Assembly: GCA_964452465.1 (NCBI GenBank)
Contig: CAYVMD010000021.1
Coordinates: 1 to 34,699, forward strand
Direction: 5' to 3'
Length of the DNA stretch: 34,699 bases
Source of the DNA: CAYVMD01 sp964452465
GTDB lineage: Bacteria; Armatimonadota; JACIXR01
The position numbers and the translations under genes are program-made. Shown here piece after piece: positions 1 to 7,721 of this stretch. Each line of letters opens with the position of its first letter. The stretch's first letter is position 1. The notes beneath the pieces are model-generated. The model made no database searches. It was not told the DNA's origin and was given only the letters and a program-made list of their open reading frames with translations.

Positions 1-549
1 GTGTTGGAGGCGTTCTCGGGGATAGCGGAGGGGAGATGGATGGGAATGCAGGGACATGGGAGACGGGTGGGGGAGCTAGTGGAAGCGATGGCAAACGAAT
101 TGGATTTGCCCTATGAGAAGAAGGAGCTGCTCGTTTTCGCCGGAGTGATTCACGATATAGGGATTGTAGAGGTGCCCTATAGGCTCCTTAATTACCCCTC
201 CCCTGAAGGGGAGGAGTCGGAGGAATTCCAATATCACACGATAAGGGGAGCAGGCATTGTGGAAGGGGTAGAATATTTAAGACCGATTAGTGATATCATC
301 CGCTACCATCACGAAAGGATCAATGGGGAGGGGTATCCTGAGGGCTTGAAAGGGGAGGAGATACCGTTTTACGCCCAGTTGATAGGGATATGTTGCGATT
401 TCGACGATCTAAGGTGCTACAAATCCTGGCGGGAACGGATGGGGTATGAGCAAGCATTGAAGATAATAGAGGAGAGGGTGGGCAGTTGGTATAGCGAGGA
501 GGTCTACAAACTCTTTAGAAAAGCGTTAAGAAAAACGACAGGCATATAG
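1..549 (+). CDS. HD-GYP domain protein (putative c-di-GMP phosphodiesterase), 5' end uncertain
   Basis: The reading frame begins with GTG at the first base of the window, so the true start and any N-terminal sensor domain may lie outside. The 182 visible residues cover an HD-GYP domain: a metal-ligand His in GHGRRVGEL (H19), HDIG at 51-54, HTIRGAGIVEG, YHHERINGEGYPEGLKGEEIP (the GYP signature, around 102-121) and the late DFDDLRCYKSWRERM segment. HD-GYP proteins hydrolyse cyclic di-GMP to pGpG or GMP with a di- or tri-iron centre in the cytoplasm. All metal-ligand positions I can place are present, so I infer an active enzyme. The late motif differs from the common DAFDALTSDRPYR, which is within family variation. 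The next gene on the same strand encodes an HTH protein, with a promoter in between. Domain assignment is firm; c-di-GMP specificity is inferred. Confidence 0.87.
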   Translation: MLEAFSGIAEGRWMGMQGHGRRVGELVEAMANELDLPYEKKELLVFAGVIHDIGIVEVPYRLLNYPSPEGEESEEFQYHTIRGAGIVEGVEYLRPISDIIRYHHERINGEGYPEGLKGEEIPFYAQLIGICCDFDDLRCYKSWRERMGYEQALKIIEERVGSWYSEEVYKLFRKALRKTTGI

Positions 550-595
550 AAATCCTCTCCCATCTCCCAAAAGGTTGATTCCCTCTTAGTGGTTC

Positions 596-639
596 CTCTT
601 TTGCTTCTTTTTTGCTATAATAAATAAAAAGCAAAAGAG
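596..639 (+). promoter_or_regulatory. Extended -10 promoter inside an inverted repeat, upstream of the HTH gene
   Basis: TGCTATAAT at 613-621 is an extended -10 element with a perfect TATAAT hexamer (616-621). The -35 position is weak (TTCCTC around 593-598). A 9-bp inverted repeat (CTCTTTTGC at 596-604, GCAAAAGAG at 631-639) brackets the -10. It could be an operator for autoregulation or a weak terminator for the upstream HD-GYP gene. The SD (GGCGAAGG, 641-648) of the gene at 653 follows. Confidence 0.5.
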
Positions 640-652
640 AGGCGAAGGAGAG

Positions 653-1057
653 ATGAAGGATTACATCGCTGAGAGATGGCTATTAAGAAAGGAAAGGTTG
701 GAGGGAAGAAGGCTGATGCATTATAGGTCCGCCTATGTGGAGTGGGCGAACGAAAGATGGAGGAGGCAGAGGGAGAGGGAAACCGCAAGGGAGTTGGTGG
801 AGAGGCTACTCCAGGAGACGAACCTAACGAACGTGCAGAGGAAGGTTGTGGAGCTCTTCCTGGAGGGGATAGGATTGAGGGAGATTGCAAGGAAGAGGGG
901 CGTGACCTTGAGGGCGGTACAGAAGGCGTTGGGGAAGGCTGTTGCAAGATTGAGGGAGACGGCGGAGAAGATGGGCATCGCCCCCGAGGATTATGGGGTG
1001 GATTACGAGGAGGAATACTCCTTCGATTGGGAGGATAGGGAGCAGTGGGAGGAGTAA
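653..1057 (+). CDS. Small sigma-70 region-4-like / HTH DNA-binding protein
   Basis: A 134-residue highly charged protein. Residues about 57-103 (from NLTNVQRKVVELFLEG through LREIARKRGVTLRAVQKAL) read as a sigma-70 region 4 or LuxR-type helix-turn-helix: a conserved first helix, then the REIA.. and TLRAVQKAL turn and recognition helix. No region 2 is visible, so it is not a complete sigma factor. The N-terminus (1-50) is rich in Arg/Glu and probably helical. The C-terminus (108-134) is strongly acidic and aromatic (DYEEEYSFDWEDREQWEE), like a tail that could contact another protein or mimic DNA. The start is ATG with GGCGAAGGAG just upstream. It likely binds DNA as a transcription regulator; the target is unknown. 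The gene ends five bases before a convergent gene. Confidence 0.6.
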   Translation: MKDYIAERWLLRKERLEGRRLMHYRSAYVEWANERWRRQRERETARELVERLLQETNLTNVQRKVVELFLEGIGLREIARKRGVTLRAVQKALGKAVARLRETAEKMGIAPEDYGVDYEEEYSFDWEDREQWEE

Positions 1058-1062
1058 TTAAC

Positions 1063-2352
1063 TTACTTCAATATCTTTGGCGTCGTGCATTGGGAGTATT
1101 CTATCCCGTCGTATTGATATATAGCCTCCCCGAACATGGCAACATATCCCTTTTCGGGGCGAACGAGCTCGAACTCATACCAGCCATCCTTGGGGGACAA
1201 CTCCGTGGGGGACCACTTAGCCTTCCTGAAATCCAAAGTAGGGGAATTTGCCACCCAGACCCTTACCCTTAGGGGGTTCCCCTCTGGCTTTATCCTCAAA
1301 ATCATCCTTTTATCATCTACCTCGTAGACCCAGTGGAGCATGGGCAAGCGGTCGCCCTTCGCCCGCGCCCGGGCGAAGGCAGCGAGGGCGGATATAGCGG
1401 AAATACCATCGCCCAAATCATGCCCTGCGTTGGGGACATAGAGTATATGCTTCTCATTAAGCAAGCGAGGATAATACAGGTTGGCGGATTCCAGCGTCCA
1501 GTAGGGGTCGTTGCTCCCGTTGATTATGAATTTCGGCACCGTTATCCTGTAATGAAACACATAGGGATCTATCATCTGGGAGAACCATTGACCTATCGGA
1601 TCGGTAAGCATCTGCACCAAGCCCGTGGTGGTGTAGTCCTTTATCTGCTCGCTATAGGTGCCATAGCAAGCCAGTTGCTGAGCCATTTGGGCGGGAATAT
1701 TGAGGTTGTCGTAAACCATGGGTGCTATCCCTATCACCCTACTATCTACTACCCCGGTGAACCAAGTTGTCCACCCCCGCTTAGAGGCTCCGGTAACCAC
1801 GAAACGGTTCGCCCGTCTTCCCCATTCCCTCTCCGAGATCGCCGATATGGTGTCCATGGCTCGCACCACACTCTTGGTCATGGGATAAAGGGCCGGCCAG
1901 GTCATATCCCCCGTCCTCAAAGCCTGCTGGAAGGTATAGGCCAAAAGGGCATCCTCGGTCTTACCCTCAAATAGGGGCTGATTAGGGATATCGAATATCA
2001 CCGCCATGGGGATCCCCACCCTATTAGCCACTATTCTTAATATATCTACAACCCCGCCCCTTCCGCTTCCAGTGATTAGAAGACCCGCTACCCCACCGTC
2101 CTGAATTTTTGAGGGCAGAACGATATACAATTCGTGTTGCCACTTGATCCCCTGCCAAACCTGGGAGGTCATCCTTATCTTTATCAACCTCCCTCCATCC
2201 CCCCACTTCTCCTCTCCTATCTTCTCCCAGCTATAGGCGGGATCGGGGCGATAAACATATTGGAATAAGGGATGAACCTTCTCCTTTACAGTCCATGCCA
2301 AGGAAGGAAGCAGGACTACCGCCCAAAGCAGGATCGAAATCCTTTTACGCAC
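1063..2352 (-). CDS. PhoPQ-activated pathogenicity-related family protein (secreted alpha/beta hydrolase)
   Basis: Matches the PhoPQ_related family, whose members carry an alpha/beta-hydrolase fold of unknown substrate. Seen: a hydrophobic signal peptide (ISILLWAVVLLPSLAW), the nucleophile-elbow motif FVVTGASKRGWTTW, GSNDPYW with the likely acid Asp, and VPNAGHDLGDG with the likely His. In numbering from the upstream GTG (2361) these are S193, D285 and H314. The C-terminal ~100 residues form the beta-rich domain usual for the family. Start choice: the GTG at 2361 overlaps the SD itself (GGAGGTGA), while the GTG at 2352 lies eight bases after GGAGG, so 2352 is preferred. It is the last gene of the por/URO-D operon, five bases after its neighbour's stop. 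Family is confident. An extracytoplasmic esterase or peptidase role is inference. Confidence 0.85.
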   Translation of the reverse strand: MRKRISILLWAVVLLPSLAWTVKEKVHPLFQYVYRPDPAYSWEKIGEEKWGDGGRLIKIRMTSQVWQGIKWQHELYIVLPSKIQDGGVAGLLITGSGRGGVVDILRIVANRVGIPMAVIFDIPNQPLFEGKTEDALLAYTFQQALRTGDMTWPALYPMTKSVVRAMDTISAISEREWGRRANRFVVTGASKRGWTTWFTGVVDSRVIGIAPMVYDNLNIPAQMAQQLACYGTYSEQIKDYTTTGLVQMLTDPIGQWFSQMIDPYVFHYRITVPKFIINGSNDPYWTLESANLYYPRLLNEKHILYVPNAGHDLGDGISAISALAAFARARAKGDRLPMLHWVYEVDDKRMILRIKPEGNPLRVRVWVANSPTLDFRKAKWSPTELSPKDGWYEFELVRPEKGYVAMFGEAIYQYDGIEYSQCTTPKILK

Positions 2353-2357
2353 CTTCG

Positions 2358-3491
2358 TCACCTCCAGTTTTCCTCACAGATCCTCCTTTTCAATTCTAAA
2401 TAATAGAGGAAATTATCCAAAGGGACTTCGGGAGGAATGGTATGGTCCGCGGTGGGGATGTACCCCGTTCGCTCTCCCTCCCCCCAAATGGGCACCACTT
2501 TCCTCCTCAACTCCTCCTCGATCGCTCCCTTATCCTTCGCCAGCGCCCTTTTATCTATCCCGCCTACCAGCGCCAGATCCTTGCCATACTCCTTGTGTAA
2601 TTTCACCGGATCCATCCCTGCAGCCGATTCCAGGGGCCAATGACAATTTATCCCTGCCTCCAACATCAAGGGGATGAGGACCTCGGTATTGCCATCGCTA
2701 TCCAATTCTATCACTTTAACCCCGTGCTTCCTGAGGTATTCACAAACGATCTTATAGCGAGGAAGGAAGAACTCCCTGAAGATCTGGGGGGAGATCAAGG
2801 GCCCATTTTTATATGCAAAATCCTCGTTGAAGGTGAAGGCATCCACTTCCACTTCCCTCAAGGCATGCTCCGTTACCCCCATGAAGAATTCCACCATGAA
2901 ATCCAGGATCTCGTGCACCAATTTGGGCTGATCGTAAAAGGCGTAGGAGAGGTTCTCCGTCCCCATCATCTGCCTCAGGTTCCAATACAATCCCCCGAAG
3001 CCGCAATTTTCGGTTAGATAGAGGGGATAATCCCTATTCTGCCACTTCCTCTTCAACTCCTCCCAATTGGCGGGATATCGCGAGGGCTCGGAGGGGTCCA
3101 TATGCTTCTTGAACTCCAGGAAATCCTCCCTGGTCTTAACGAAGAAATCCAGGAAGGTATCCATGGAGAGGCGTGTTCCCCTCACCGTGCCCTCCTTCAA
3201 GGCTCTCCTCTTCTGTCCCCATCTATCCCGAAAGACGAGGTATCTATCGGTCTCCTCTATTATCTCGTCGAAGCCGGGGATCGGATTCATATCCAAGGGG
3301 ATAAAATCCCTTGGATCAAGCCCAGCGAAGCGAGGTTGCCCCCGGAACCAATCCCCTGTCAGGTCTTCCTCCTTAAGTCCTTCGCCCAGCCATCTCTCGT
3401 AAGTTTGCCCCCAGAGTCCAAGCTCCCAATAAGGGTAGCGGTCCGCTGGGCGGAAGGACATCACCGCCAGGAATCTTTCCCTTGGTGTCAT
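2358..3491 (-). CDS. Uroporphyrinogen decarboxylase (URO-D)-like protein of unknown substrate
   Basis: A 377-residue TIM-barrel protein of the URO-D/MtaA superfamily. Recognisable segments are the N-terminal TPRERFLAVMSFRPADRYPYW, the central FNEDFAYKNGPLISP (221-235), ELDSDGN (262-268) and LALVGGIDKRALA. It is not HemE: the Arg-rich substrate loop of true URO-D (MRQAGR) is missing. The His-x-Cys zinc motif of corrinoid methyltransferases (MtaA, CmuA) is also missing and replaced by D-S-D-G-N. This variant is common in environmental anaerobes and sugar degraders and has no assigned reaction. It starts seven bases after porB and is probably cotranscribed with it. A methyl-transfer or decarboxylation role linked to the oxidoreductase is possible but unsupported. 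Confidence 0.82.
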   Translation of the reverse strand: MTPRERFLAVMSFRPADRYPYWELGLWGQTYERWLGEGLKEEDLTGDWFRGQPRFAGLDPRDFIPLDMNPIPGFDEIIEETDRYLVFRDRWGQKRRALKEGTVRGTRLSMDTFLDFFVKTREDFLEFKKHMDPSEPSRYPANWEELKRKWQNRDYPLYLTENCGFGGLYWNLRQMMGTENLSYAFYDQPKLVHEILDFMVEFFMGVTEHALREVEVDAFTFNEDFAYKNGPLISPQIFREFFLPRYKIVCEYLRKHGVKVIELDSDGNTEVLIPLMLEAGINCHWPLESAAGMDPVKLHKEYGKDLALVGGIDKRALAKDKGAIEEELRRKVVPIWGEGERTGYIPTADHTIPPEVPLDNFLYYLELKRRICEENWR

Positions 3492-3498
3492 GCCTACT

Positions 3499-4416
3499 TC
3501 AGGAACATTTTTCCAACAGCTTCTCCCACCTTCTATCCACTTCTGCCTGTATCTCCTCTAAGAGATGGCGATTCTCGGGGGCGAAGAGGTGGCGGAAACG
3601 CCTCTGCGGCTTCAGGAACTCCTCTACCGGCTTCTTCTCCTTGGGGCGGTAGGTGAGGCGATATTTGCCTTCCACGACCTCGTATAATGGCCAGAAGCAG
3701 GTTTCCACCGCGAGGCGGGCGAGTTCTATCGCCATATCGGAATCGAAGCCCCAACCCAACCGACAAGGTTGGAGGACATTGATGAAGGAGGGTCCATCCG
3801 TTTGGAACGCCTTCTGCGCCTTGGTGACGAGATCGTTCCAGAAGGCGGGAGAACCTTGAGCTACATAAGGGATATCGTGAGCAACAACTATTTCCGTGAG
3901 ATCCTTCCGCCATTGTATCTTCCCCGGGATGACCTTGCCCACGGGGCTGGTGGTGGTGTGGGCATAGCGAGGGGTAGCACTTGAGCGTTGTATGCCGGTG
4001 TTCATGTAGGCTTGGTTATCGTAGCATACATAAAGCATCCTGTGTCCCCTCTCCAAAGCGCCCGAAAGGGCTTGTAATCCGATATCGTAGGTGCCCCCAT
4101 CCCCTCCAAAGGCGACGAAGTTTACCTCCTTATCCAAAACGCCTCTTTTCCTAAGGGCTCTATAGGCGCTTTCCACGCCCGATAGGGTGGAAGCAGCGTT
4201 CTCGAAGGCGCAGTGAAGCCAGGGAACTGTCCAAGCGGTGTAGGGGAAGATGGTGGTCGCCACCTCCATGCAACCGGTAGCTATCACGACGACCACGGGT
4301 TTATCCGAGGCGAGGAGGACCTGCCTTGCCACCTGAGGGAAAGCACACCCGCTACAGGCTCTATGTCCTCCTATTAAAGGGGAAGGCTTTTGGGCTAAAT
4401 CTCTTAGTCTTGCCAT
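3499..4416 (-). CDS. porB: 2-oxoacid:ferredoxin oxidoreductase, beta subunit (PorB type)
   Basis: A 305-residue thiamine-diphosphate subunit. The [4Fe-4S] ligands are visible as C21 and C24 (RACSGC), C49 (ATGCME) and C218 (QPCRLGW), the spacing expected for PorB. The ThDP/Mg motif is GGDGGTYDIG (104-113) with the partner YDNQAYMNTGIQRS (132-145). The protein transfers electrons from oxidative decarboxylation of pyruvate, or a related 2-oxoacid, to ferredoxin and forms acyl-CoA in the cytoplasm. It works with the three subunits encoded upstream (gamma, delta, alpha). Whether the substrate is pyruvate or a branched-chain 2-oxoacid cannot be read from the sequence alone. Gap to porA is 13 bases. 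Confidence 0.95.
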   Translation of the reverse strand: MARLRDLAQKPSPLIGGHRACSGCAFPQVARQVLLASDKPVVVVIATGCMEVATTIFPYTAWTVPWLHCAFENAASTLSGVESAYRALRKRGVLDKEVNFVAFGGDGGTYDIGLQALSGALERGHRMLYVCYDNQAYMNTGIQRSSATPRYAHTTTSPVGKVIPGKIQWRKDLTEIVVAHDIPYVAQGSPAFWNDLVTKAQKAFQTDGPSFINVLQPCRLGWGFDSDMAIELARLAVETCFWPLYEVVEGKYRLTYRPKEKKPVEEFLKPQRRFRHLFAPENRHLLEEIQAEVDRRWEKLLEKCS

Positions 4417-4429
4417 ATCCGAACCTCCT

Positions 4430-5617
4430 TTATTCTCTTACTCCCAGGTATCTATAGAACTCCTCAACCTTGCCCTCTTTGGCGACCTCTTGGCATTGGC
4501 GGAAGACTTCCTCTATATCCTCTATGCCAATATCCCTTCCCCCCAGCCCATAGATGAAGTCGAGCATAAGGGGACGCTTCTCAACATCGTAGAGGGCGGA
4601 GCGTATCTCATGGAACAGAGGTCCTCCCACTCCCGACATCCCCTCAGCCCTATCCATAACTGCAACCACCTTCTTGCCTTCCAGGGCAGATTGGACCTCC
4701 TGCCAGGGGAAGGGACGGAAGACCCTCAATTTGAGAAGTCCTGCCTTTATCCCTCGTTCCCTCAAGCCATCTATGGCATCCTTGGCGGTCCCACAGGTGG
4801 AGCCTAGGGCAACTATGGCGAGTTCCGCATCCTCGAGAGCGTATCCCTCCACTATCCCGTAGTGGCGCCCCGAGATCTTGGCAAATTCCTCTGCCACCTC
4901 CCGAATTACCGGCATGGCGGTCCGCATCGCCTCCGCTTGGGAGCGCTTGTGCTCCATGTAATAATCCTGGAGATCCAAGGCACCGACGGTTATAGGATGA
5001 TCTACATCCAAGAGCCTATAGGGGAGCTTCCTCTCTCCTACGAAGGCTTTAACCACCTCATCCGGGAGGGTTTGAACGACCTCTACGCCATGAGAGATTA
5101 TGAAGCCATCCATATTGACCATCACGGGTAGGAAGACCTTCTCCGCAATCTTCACTGCCTGGAGGAGATTATCATAGACCTCCTGGGCGTTCTCGCAAAA
5201 GAGCTGAATCCAACCGGAATCTCTCGCCCCCATAGCATCGGAGTGATCCCCGTGTATATTGATGGGGGCGGAAAGGGCGCGGGTAACCAAGGTCATAACA
5301 ATGGGGAGGCGAAGACCGGAAGCGATATACAGTATCTCCCACATTAAAGCGAGCCCCTGGGAGGAGGTCGCGGTCATCGTGCGGGCGCCGCCCGCAGCAG
5401 CGCCAACACAAGCGGAAAGGGCAGAGTGTTCGCTTTCCACCGTGACTAGTTCGGTATCCACCGCTCCATCCGCTACATACTGGGCGAATGTTTGCATGAG
5501 CTCGGTCTGGGGGGTGATGGGATAGGCAGCTACCACATCGGGGTTTATTTGCTTCATAGCGTAGGCAGCTGCTTCGTTTCCCGTCAGCGCCATGAGCTGG
5601 AATTCCTTTGCTTGCAT
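4430..5617 (-). CDS. porA: 2-oxoacid:ferredoxin oxidoreductase, alpha subunit (PorA type)
   Basis: A 395-residue alpha subunit with the pyrimidine-binding and transketolase C-terminal domains. Typical segments are LTGNEAAAYAMKQINPDVVAAYPITPQTELMQ near the N-terminus, VESEHSALSACVGAAAGGARTMTATSSQG, the conserved SAPINIHGDHSD loop, and in the C-terminal half VALGSTCGTAKDAID and MDRAEGMSGVGGPL. It forms the active-site partner of PorB. Start choice: a GTG at 5626 overlaps the delta-subunit stop and its own SD, whereas the ATG at 5617 sits eight bases after GGAGG, so MQAKEFQL is the likely N-terminus. In the four-subunit architecture the alpha and delta chains are separate, as here. Substrate specificity (pyruvate or ketoisovalerate) is open. 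Confidence 0.95.
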   Translation of the reverse strand: MQAKEFQLMALTGNEAAAYAMKQINPDVVAAYPITPQTELMQTFAQYVADGAVDTELVTVESEHSALSACVGAAAGGARTMTATSSQGLALMWEILYIASGLRLPIVMTLVTRALSAPINIHGDHSDAMGARDSGWIQLFCENAQEVYDNLLQAVKIAEKVFLPVMVNMDGFIISHGVEVVQTLPDEVVKAFVGERKLPYRLLDVDHPITVGALDLQDYYMEHKRSQAEAMRTAMPVIREVAEEFAKISGRHYGIVEGYALEDAELAIVALGSTCGTAKDAIDGLRERGIKAGLLKLRVFRPFPWQEVQSALEGKKVVAVMDRAEGMSGVGGPLFHEIRSALYDVEKRPLMLDFIYGLGGRDIGIEDIEEVFRQCQEVAKEGKVEEFYRYLGVRE

Positions 5618-5622
5618 AATAA

Positions 5623-5928
5623 TCACCTCCTCTCCTCTTCCATCTCTATTGCTTTCTCCGGCTTAGCGGGGCATTCACGAGCACAGATGCCGCACCCTTT
5701 GCAGAATTCGTAATCTATGCCCACCATTTTTCCATCCTCTACGATGATGGCGTTATCGGGACAGTAGATCCAACAGAATAAACATTGTATGCATCTTTCC
5801 GGATGCCATTTTGGGCGAAAGCCAGCTCGCCAATTACCGGTCTTATAGGCTCGGGAGGTTCCCCCTTCCGGGATGATTCCCCCTATGGGAAGCTCCTTCC
5901 AGCCATGTAATCTATCCGTCAACTTCAT
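5623..5928 (-). CDS. porD: 2-oxoacid:ferredoxin oxidoreductase, delta subunit (2[4Fe-4S] ferredoxin)
   Basis: A 101-residue bacterial-type ferredoxin subunit with two CxxCxxCxxxCP clusters: CIQCLFCWIYCP and CKGCGICARECP. The N-terminal region (HGWKELPIGGIIPEGGTSRAYKTGNWRAGFRP) is the extension typical of PorD that docks on the catalytic core. It relays electrons from the PorB cluster to external ferredoxin. The start ATG overlaps the gamma-subunit stop (ATGA), with GGAGG ten bases upstream, indicating translational coupling. Confidence 0.95.
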   Translation of the reverse strand: MKLTDRLHGWKELPIGGIIPEGGTSRAYKTGNWRAGFRPKWHPERCIQCLFCWIYCPDNAIIVEDGKMVGIDYEFCKGCGICARECPAKPEKAIEMEEERR

Positions 5929-6503
5929 TCGCTCTGCACCTCCTCGTAGGCTCTCTTATATAATCTCAGATTTGCCTCTATAACCTCCGGCCTATGGCGG
6001 AACTTCCTCTCCAGCTCCTTTCGGGAGTGCTCGAGGAATTCCTCCAAGGGCATGATACCGCTTATCCTCATCAGGGCGCCCAGCATGGGAGCGCTTGCTA
6101 TATCCCTCTTCAACTCCTGCTGGGCAAGTTGGGAGGCATTGAGGGTATAGATCTTTCCCTTCTTTATGTTGTATTTTTCCCTCACCGTTTTGGGGTCATC
6201 CGCGGTATTGACGAGAATGGTCCCATCCTCCTTGAGTCCCTCCAGGGTAGAGGGGTCAGCAAGAAGGGAAGGGTCCAAGATGATGATTATATCGGGGTTC
6301 TTTATGGAGGTGTGGAGCCTTATGGGCTTCGAGGATATGCGGTCGAAGGAACGCATAGGAGCGCCCATACGTTCAGGACCATACTCGGGGAAGGCTTGGA
6401 CATACCTCCCCTCCCCCATCAAGGACTCCGCTAAAAGGAGAGCAGCAGTTTTAGCGCCTTGCCCTCCCCGGGCGTGCCAGCGGATCTCCAACATTTCCTG
6501 CAT
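5925..6503 (-). CDS. porC: 2-oxoacid:ferredoxin oxidoreductase, gamma subunit (PorC type)
   Basis: A 192-residue gamma subunit. It starts with the family signature EIRWHARGGQGAKTAALLLAES, continues with AFPEYGPERMGAPMRSFDRIS, and ends with the helical segment typical for PorC/PorG. The gamma domain binds coenzyme A in the holoenzyme. It is the first gene of the operon, with SD AAGGAAGGTG seven bases before ATG and a near-consensus promoter 60-90 bases upstream. The order gamma-delta-alpha-beta is that of Thermotoga-type and archaeal-type four-subunit enzymes rather than the single-chain clostridial or proteobacterial form. Confidence 0.95.
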   Translation of the reverse strand: MQEMLEIRWHARGGQGAKTAALLLAESLMGEGRYVQAFPEYGPERMGAPMRSFDRISSKPIRLHTSIKNPDIIIILDPSLLADPSTLEGLKEDGTILVNTADDPKTVREKYNIKKGKIYTLNASQLAQQELKRDIASAPMLGALMRISGIMPLEEFLEHSRKELERKFRHRPEVIEANLRLYKRAYEEVQSE

Positions 6504-6562
6504 AACATTTCACCTTCCTTCATAAATTGTCAATATTTTTGCCTTCGACATCCGTCGAGAAC

Positions 6563-6591
6563 ATAATAAGCGGTCTTGAAAGGAAGGTCAA
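6563..6591 (-). promoter_or_regulatory. Sigma-70-type promoter of the por operon
   Basis: On the minus strand TTGACC (6586-6591) and TATTAT (6563-6568) are separated by 17 bases. Transcription would begin near 6556 and give a ~55-base leader before porC. It lies just past the stop of the upstream aminotransferase gene. No terminator is visible between them, so read-through from the sugar cassette is also possible. Confidence 0.7.
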
Positions 6592-6611
6592 GGAAAATCC
6601 CTTAAACGATC

Positions 6612-7721
6612 TTAAAAGCGGATTATCTCCTTTATTGTCTCGGTTATGTAAGCGATGTCCTCCTCGGGGAGTTCGGGGTAAAGGGGGAGGGAGAGGACCG
6701 TTTGGGCGCACTTCTCCGCGATAGGGAAGTCGCCCTTCTCATAACCCAAATCCTGATAGAGGGGGAGAAGATGAAGGGGGAGAGGGTAATATATCGCGGT
6801 CTCCACACCCTTTTCCTTCAGCCTTGTCTGAAGCTCTCCCCTTCTTGGGGTAGAGACCACATAGGAATAGTAGATGTGGCGAGCGTAGCTCTTCTCTAAG
6901 GGGAGACCCAAGGGAGTATCCTTCAGCAAATCGTTGTAGAGGCGAGCCTTCCCCCTTCTCTTCTCGTTCCACTCCGTGATGTATTTCAATTTAACCCGTA
7001 GGATGGAGGCTTGAAGGGCATCCAATCTGCTCTTGTAACCATCGATCGCGTAATCGGAGTATTTCTTCCTCGCGCCGTGCACCCTGAGCATCCGCACCTT
7101 CTCCGCTATTTCCTCATCGTTAGTCGTGACCAATCCTCCATCGCCGTAACAGCCGAGGTTCTTGGTGGGGAAGAAGGAGAAGCATCCCACATCCCCTATG
7201 CTTCCCACCTTCCTTCCCTTGTATTCCGCTCCAAAGGCTTGGGCACAATCCTCCACTACCCGTAGATCATATCTCTTAGCGATCTCCATCACCGCGTCCA
7301 TATCGATGGGATGCCCATAGAGATGGACGACCAATATAGCCTTAGTGCGAGGGGTGATCTTCCTTTCGATCTCCTCCGGGTTGAGGTTATAAGTTTCCTC
7401 CTCTATATCGGCGAAGATCACCCTTGCCCCCCGCCTTCTTATCGCCTCGGTGGTAGCGATGAAGGTGAAGGGGGTGGTTATAACTTCGTCGCCCTCGCCT
7501 ATCCCCAAGGCGTGAAGGGCGAGAAGCAGGGCATCGGTTCCCGAGGCTACTCCCACACTGTAGGTAGTCCCTATATATTGGCTTGCCTCCCTCTCGAACG
7601 CTTCCACCTCGGGTCCCAGGATGAAGCGTCCGCTCTCCAGCACCCTGCTTATAGCGGAATCTATCTCCTCCTTGATGGAATGATATTGGGCGACGAGGTC
7701 GACGAGGGAGATTCTCTTCAT
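6612..7721 (-). CDS. DegT/DnrJ/EryC1 sugar-nucleotide aminotransferase (WbpE/WlbC-like)
   Basis: A 369-residue PLP-dependent aminotransferase acting on keto-sugar nucleotides. Seen: GTDALLLALHALGIG, PFTFIATTEAI, VEDCAQAFGAEYKGRKVGS (D158 contacts the PLP ring nitrogen in this family) and the Lys motif FSFFPTKNLGCYGDGG (K187 forms the Schiff base). The Lys loop strongly resembles that of WbpE/WlbC, which aminates C3 of UDP-3-keto-GlcNAcA using glutamate. Start choice: an in-frame ATG at 7736 lies farther upstream, but ATG at 7721 follows GGTGGAG and overlaps the previous stop (ATGA), so 7721 is taken. Neighbours upstream supply the matching 3-oxidation and N-acetylation steps. Exact sugar is inference from this context. 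Confidence 0.88.
   Translation of the reverse strand: MKRISLVDLVAQYHSIKEEIDSAISRVLESGRFILGPEVEAFEREASQYIGTTYSVGVASGTDALLLALHALGIGEGDEVITTPFTFIATTEAIRRRGARVIFADIEEETYNLNPEEIERKITPRTKAILVVHLYGHPIDMDAVMEIAKRYDLRVVEDCAQAFGAEYKGRKVGSIGDVGCFSFFPTKNLGCYGDGGLVTTNDEEIAEKVRMLRVHGARKKYSDYAIDGYKSRLDALQASILRVKLKYITEWNEKRRGKARLYNDLLKDTPLGLPLEKSYARHIYYSYVVSTPRRGELQTRLKEKGVETAIYYPLPLHLLPLYQDLGYEKGDFPIAEKCAQTVLSLPLYPELPEEDIAYITETIKEIIRF

Noticed and set aside
1333..1974. 213-residue plus-strand open frame opposite the PhoPQ-related hydrolase
   Set aside because: No motif or start signal; fully explained by the minus-strand gene.
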